Positions 60,901 to 64,000 of a DNA stretch of 64,000 bases are shown one piece after another. Under the pieces are notes generated by a model. It saw only the letters and a program-made list of their open reading frames with translations, searched no databases and was not told the DNA's origin. Positions within the stretch are counted from its first letter, which is position 1, and every line of letters starts with the position of its first letter. The DNA comes from Bactrocera neohumeralis (lineage: Eukaryota > Arthropoda > Insecta > Diptera > Tephritidae): NCBI RefSeq assembly GCF_024586455.1, contig NC_065922.1, positions 2,294,001-2,358,000 of the forward strand, read 5' to 3'. The translations under genes and the position numbers were made by a program.

Positions 60901-61374
60901 GTTTAAGTCACATGAGATAAATACTCGTATCTAGCTTAACAAAGAGATATTTTTCGAAAAAAGTATACAGATACAAAAACATATTTAAATTTACAAAAAC
61001 ATTCTAGTAAATATACATTATCTTCTCGACCTGACCGCCGACAATGAAGAAGCGTATGCCTGTCCTTCCAGTTTCAGCACTCACTAATGCTATTTTTGGC
61101 ACCAGCCGAGTTGCCTTCAGCGTTTCATTAACTAGTCCTCCGGGTACGAAAATTATTCCACACAAATGCTTATTTTATTTATTGTCTCTGGCATTTTCAA
61201 ACCCCACTGCTTTTAGCGCAAGTCACTTCAGCAGTTTTTGCAACTTTTTTGTTTTCATTTTTTTACTTCGCCTCTTAGATCAACTGTGCACTTATGCACT
61301 TCTCAAATGTTAACCATAAGTTTAATTAGTTAATTTTTTCCTTGTTGTGTATTTACATATGTTTATAAATAAAA
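57946..61374. other. gene-free AT-rich sequence
   Basis: No supported gene. A short imperfect tandem repeat of CCAATTTATTGTCTT lies at 58855-58898. Confidence 0.5.
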
Positions 61375-61590
61375 AACAAGAAAACACGTTAACTTCGGTT
61401 GCACTCACAAAATAAAAAATTCCTTAAAAGAACTTTGGTCGGCCAGTTAGGAAGGCAGCTTTTTACTATAGTAATCCTTTCTATGCAATTTCTTCGGAAA
61501 TTGCATCATTGCCATGAAAAATATTCCGTGCCAAATTTTGTGAAAATATCTCGCCAAATGAACAAATTTAGAATATTTTTAGCTTAAAAA
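61375..61590 (-). repeat. tephritid-type interspersed repeat, partial
   Basis: It opens AACAAGAAAACACGTTAACT followed by TCGGTTGCAC, the reverse complement of the end of the repeat at 41190-41696, so it is the same or a related family in opposite orientation. CCGTGCCAAATTTTGTGAAA and ATATCTCGCCAAAT are internal. Only about 215 bases are recognisable. Confidence 0.6.
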
Positions 61591-63029
61591 AAAAAGATTT
61601 TAATCGTTAATTTGAAATTTATACGAAATTTGCAGATATGTTGTTCTTGAAAAATGAAATGATGATTTGGATACAATAAACTATAGAAAAATCTTAAACC
61701 AGAATATTTACAGTATCTACCATTCTGATCGTCAAAGTTAACGGAAAATATAGTCCGATTTCAACCAATTTTTGATGATAGTTAACACTAGTTTGATGAC
61801 AAATTTACTTTCGATATCCTCGTTGACTTAGTTAAATACTTTAAAGACTATCTAGATATCGGTAATAAAAAGGGGAATTAGATCACAAACAGTTTTCTAT
61901 ATAATGCCAATGACATCAGCCTTCCGAAGCGGTTCAAAATTAGTCTCTTACGCTGAAATGTAGCTCACAAACAACTAGTATTTGTAACAAAACTACTTAA
62001 ATAAAATGGGTGTCATAGCCATGTTGTGAATAGTAAAGACGTTCTCGATATAATATTAAAATTAAAAACACCTAGCTGGCACCTACACGCATACACACTT
62101 ATATGGTACACGCATTTGCGAACAAAAACTCACAATTGATGGAACTTTAATTGCTATAATGCCACATACACAAATCGCTTAATATTTAATGCGAACGTGT
62201 GTGGAAGTGGAATGTAGAACGCATCGTAATTAATATTTCATTCAAGAGTTTAAGCCGACATCGGCATTAATTGCATTTATTGTTTCGCTCTTTGTGTTCA
62301 CCAGGAAACAAACCACGCCTTTTCGAAATGGCCAGGCATAAACGTGTGTGCTTGTATTTGTGGCCACACAGCAGTGTCGTGTTAATCCTCTCACTCAACG
62401 CGAAACAGAAATGTGTTAAGTCTCTATCGCGCTCGCAGAACAAAATTGTTATAATCCGATATACACCCACCAACACTCTCGATGTTAATTTCAGTGTGAT
62501 TTAAAGGCTCCTATTTTTCTGTCATTATAAGTTCCTTGGCCTCATATGGAGAAATGTGTTCATTTGTACATCAGGGAAAACTAAGCATTACTTGTTAAGT
62601 ACGCAGAGAGTGTAGAATTCCTGCAAAAAAGTATTCCTGTTATAAAGTCATAGCATTCGCATAAGCCCTGCTTCTATAACTTCTCCGATACGCATTTTAA
62701 TAAATTTTTCTTGGTGCTCTTCTGTCGCTTTCCGTGGGCTGGACAGTAGAATATTGCCATTGAAAATATAGCACATAAATCATCAATGTTTGCATAGTCA
62801 AAGTCAATATCACCATTGCAGCGATTCCAAAAATAACATGAGCGACAGGCATTGCGTCAGAAATAAGTGTGGAATGTTTTCATTTTGTTTTACCCACATG
62901 AAGCATAATTCTGACTACAGTTCCATTTGGTTCAATTTTATTAAAGTCAAATAAATATTTATATTAAACTCCGGTGAGTAGGTCCTTGTGACATTTTGGC
63001 CATATAAAACTGGATTTAATGAGAGAGAC
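61591..63029. other. unannotated AT-rich spacer
   Basis: No supported gene or repeat end. Frames at 62267-62504 overlap on both strands and look like chance. Confidence 0.5.
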
Positions 63030-64000
63030 TCCGTCGCCGAGTTATCATTCACTCCGGTGAATGAACGTCTAGCACAATCCGCATCAAAGCGAGGTTCTTC
63101 AACATATCGCTGATTTGCGCCCACGCCCCAACGGAAGAGAAGGACGATGTGACCAAAGATGCCTTTTATGAGCGCTTGGAGCGCACTTACGAGAGCTGCC
63201 CCCGCCACGATGTGAATTGCTTGGCGACTTTAACGCCAGGGTGGGCAAAGAAGGTAATTTGGCACTACTCGGTAAATTCAGGAACTTCCCCAAATGGGTT
63301 GAGGCTGATTGACTTCGCCGGGGCCCGAAATATGGTTACCTGTAGTACTAGATTCCAGCATAAGAAGTTTCATCAAGCTACCAGGCTGTCTCCGGATCGA
63401 AAAACTACCAACCAGATCGATCATGTTGTGATAGACGGAAAACACGTCTCCAGTGTTTTAGATTTGCGTGCGCTCCGAGGTCCTAACATCGACTCGGACT
63501 ACTATCTTGTTGCAGCTAAGATTCGCACCCGCCTCTGTGCAGCAAAAAACGCACGCCAACAAACACAAGGAAGGTTCGACGTCGAGAACCTGCAATCACA
63601 ACAGACAGCCGAACGATTTTCTACTCGGCTTGCACTCCTGCTCTCTGAGAGCACGCGTCAACAACTCGGTATAAGGGAACTGTGGGACGGTATTTCAAAC
63701 TCCTTACGTACAGCTACAACCGAAGCAATTGGTTTCGGAAAGTGCAAAACAACAGCTGGTACGACGAGGAGTACCGTGTCGCAGCGGAGAGAAAACAGGC
63801 TGCCTACCTCGCAACGTTACGATCGACCACAACACATGCGGGATGGGATAGATACCGAGAGTTGAAAAGGGAAGCGAGACGCATTTGCAGACAGAAAAAG
63901 AAAGAGGCTGAAATGCGTGAGTACGAAGAGCTTGGTAAGCTGGCCGACAGGGGTAATGCTCGAAAATTCTACGAAAAAATGCGGCGGCTTACAGAAGGTT
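63030..64000 (+). mobile_element. non-LTR retrotransposon (LINE), 5'-truncated, runs off the window
   Basis: GC content rises sharply at about 63030, where recognisable element sequence begins inside the endonuclease domain, as expected of an insertion aborted during reverse transcription. The element continues past 64000, so the reverse transcriptase and 3' end are outside the window. The family resembles RTE-type LINEs whose pieces are often annotated in insects as 'craniofacial development protein 2-like'. No target duplication can be checked. Confidence 0.8.
63048..64000 (+). pseudogene. LINE endonuclease / RT-linker relic (partial)
   Basis: In order: FTPVNERLAQ (63050), then after a slip IRIKARFFNISLICAHAPTE (63075-63135) and DAFYERLERTYESCP of the apurinic-type endonuclease. 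The catalytic-site motif GDFNARVGK (63223-63249) is in another frame. Next come NGLRLIDFAGARNMV, TTNQIDHVVIDGKHVSSVLD and NIDSDYYLVAAKI. The last should read SDH, where H is the catalytic histidine of this endonuclease fold; here it is Y (codon 63500-63502). After a slip near 63740 the linker reads WYDEEYRVAAERKQAAYLAT, WDRYRELKREARRIC and EYEELGKLADRGNARKFYEK to the window end. At least three frame slips and the lost histidine make it non-functional. The longest continuous frame is 63149-63865. Confidence 0.82.

Overview
This window looks like AT-rich, gene-poor DNA from a higher fly. A tephritid fruit fly (Bactrocera/Ceratitis/Anastrepha group) is the best guess. The reasons are the abundant TATACATA/CATATGTA words, the mix of decayed mariner, pogo and LINE elements, and several interspersed repeats whose ends I recall from tephritid assemblies (for example the repeat at 41190-41696 ending in 'CAACCGAAG...CTTGTT'). 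The species cannot be fixed from the sequence alone. I found no convincing host protein-coding gene, tRNA, rRNA or CRISPR array. The 64 kb is either intergenic or the interior of a very large intron.

The recognisable content is almost entirely mobile-element debris. At 4880-9657 two internally deleted mariner copies lie in opposite orientation on either side of a 1,877-bp pogo/Tigger-like element. That element has intact terminal inverted repeats (TIRs), TA target-site duplications and a short intron that restores its reading frame. A third mariner copy sits just right of a 100-N assembly gap (24790-24889). It shares its deletion junction with the first copy. A different mariner (mori/cecropia-like) lies at 53887-54713.

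Two copies of a short element bounded by GGTAGTAGTCTGGTAAC inverted repeats and TTAA duplications lie at 14574-15286 and 45603-46247. A broken copy of an uncharacterised multi-copy protein family is at 42949-44322. A LINE runs off the right edge from 63030; a piece of what may be its 5' leader is at 57806-57945. Other repeats are a diverged ~1-kb tandem pair (31973-33925), a ~160-bp dispersed repeat (13161 and 42030), tephritid-type repeats (41190, 61375), a small tandem duplication (21661-22070) and an exact 29-bp direct repeat (13972 and 14184).

The remainder (about 50 kb) is unannotated AT-rich sequence in which the open reading frames look like chance. The most interesting leads are the shared-deletion mariner family, the TTAA-flanked TIR family with no visible transposase, the intron-bearing pogo relic with subterminal motif clusters, and the C-x2-C protein family of unknown function. 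I do not see a new molecular system that the sequence alone can establish.
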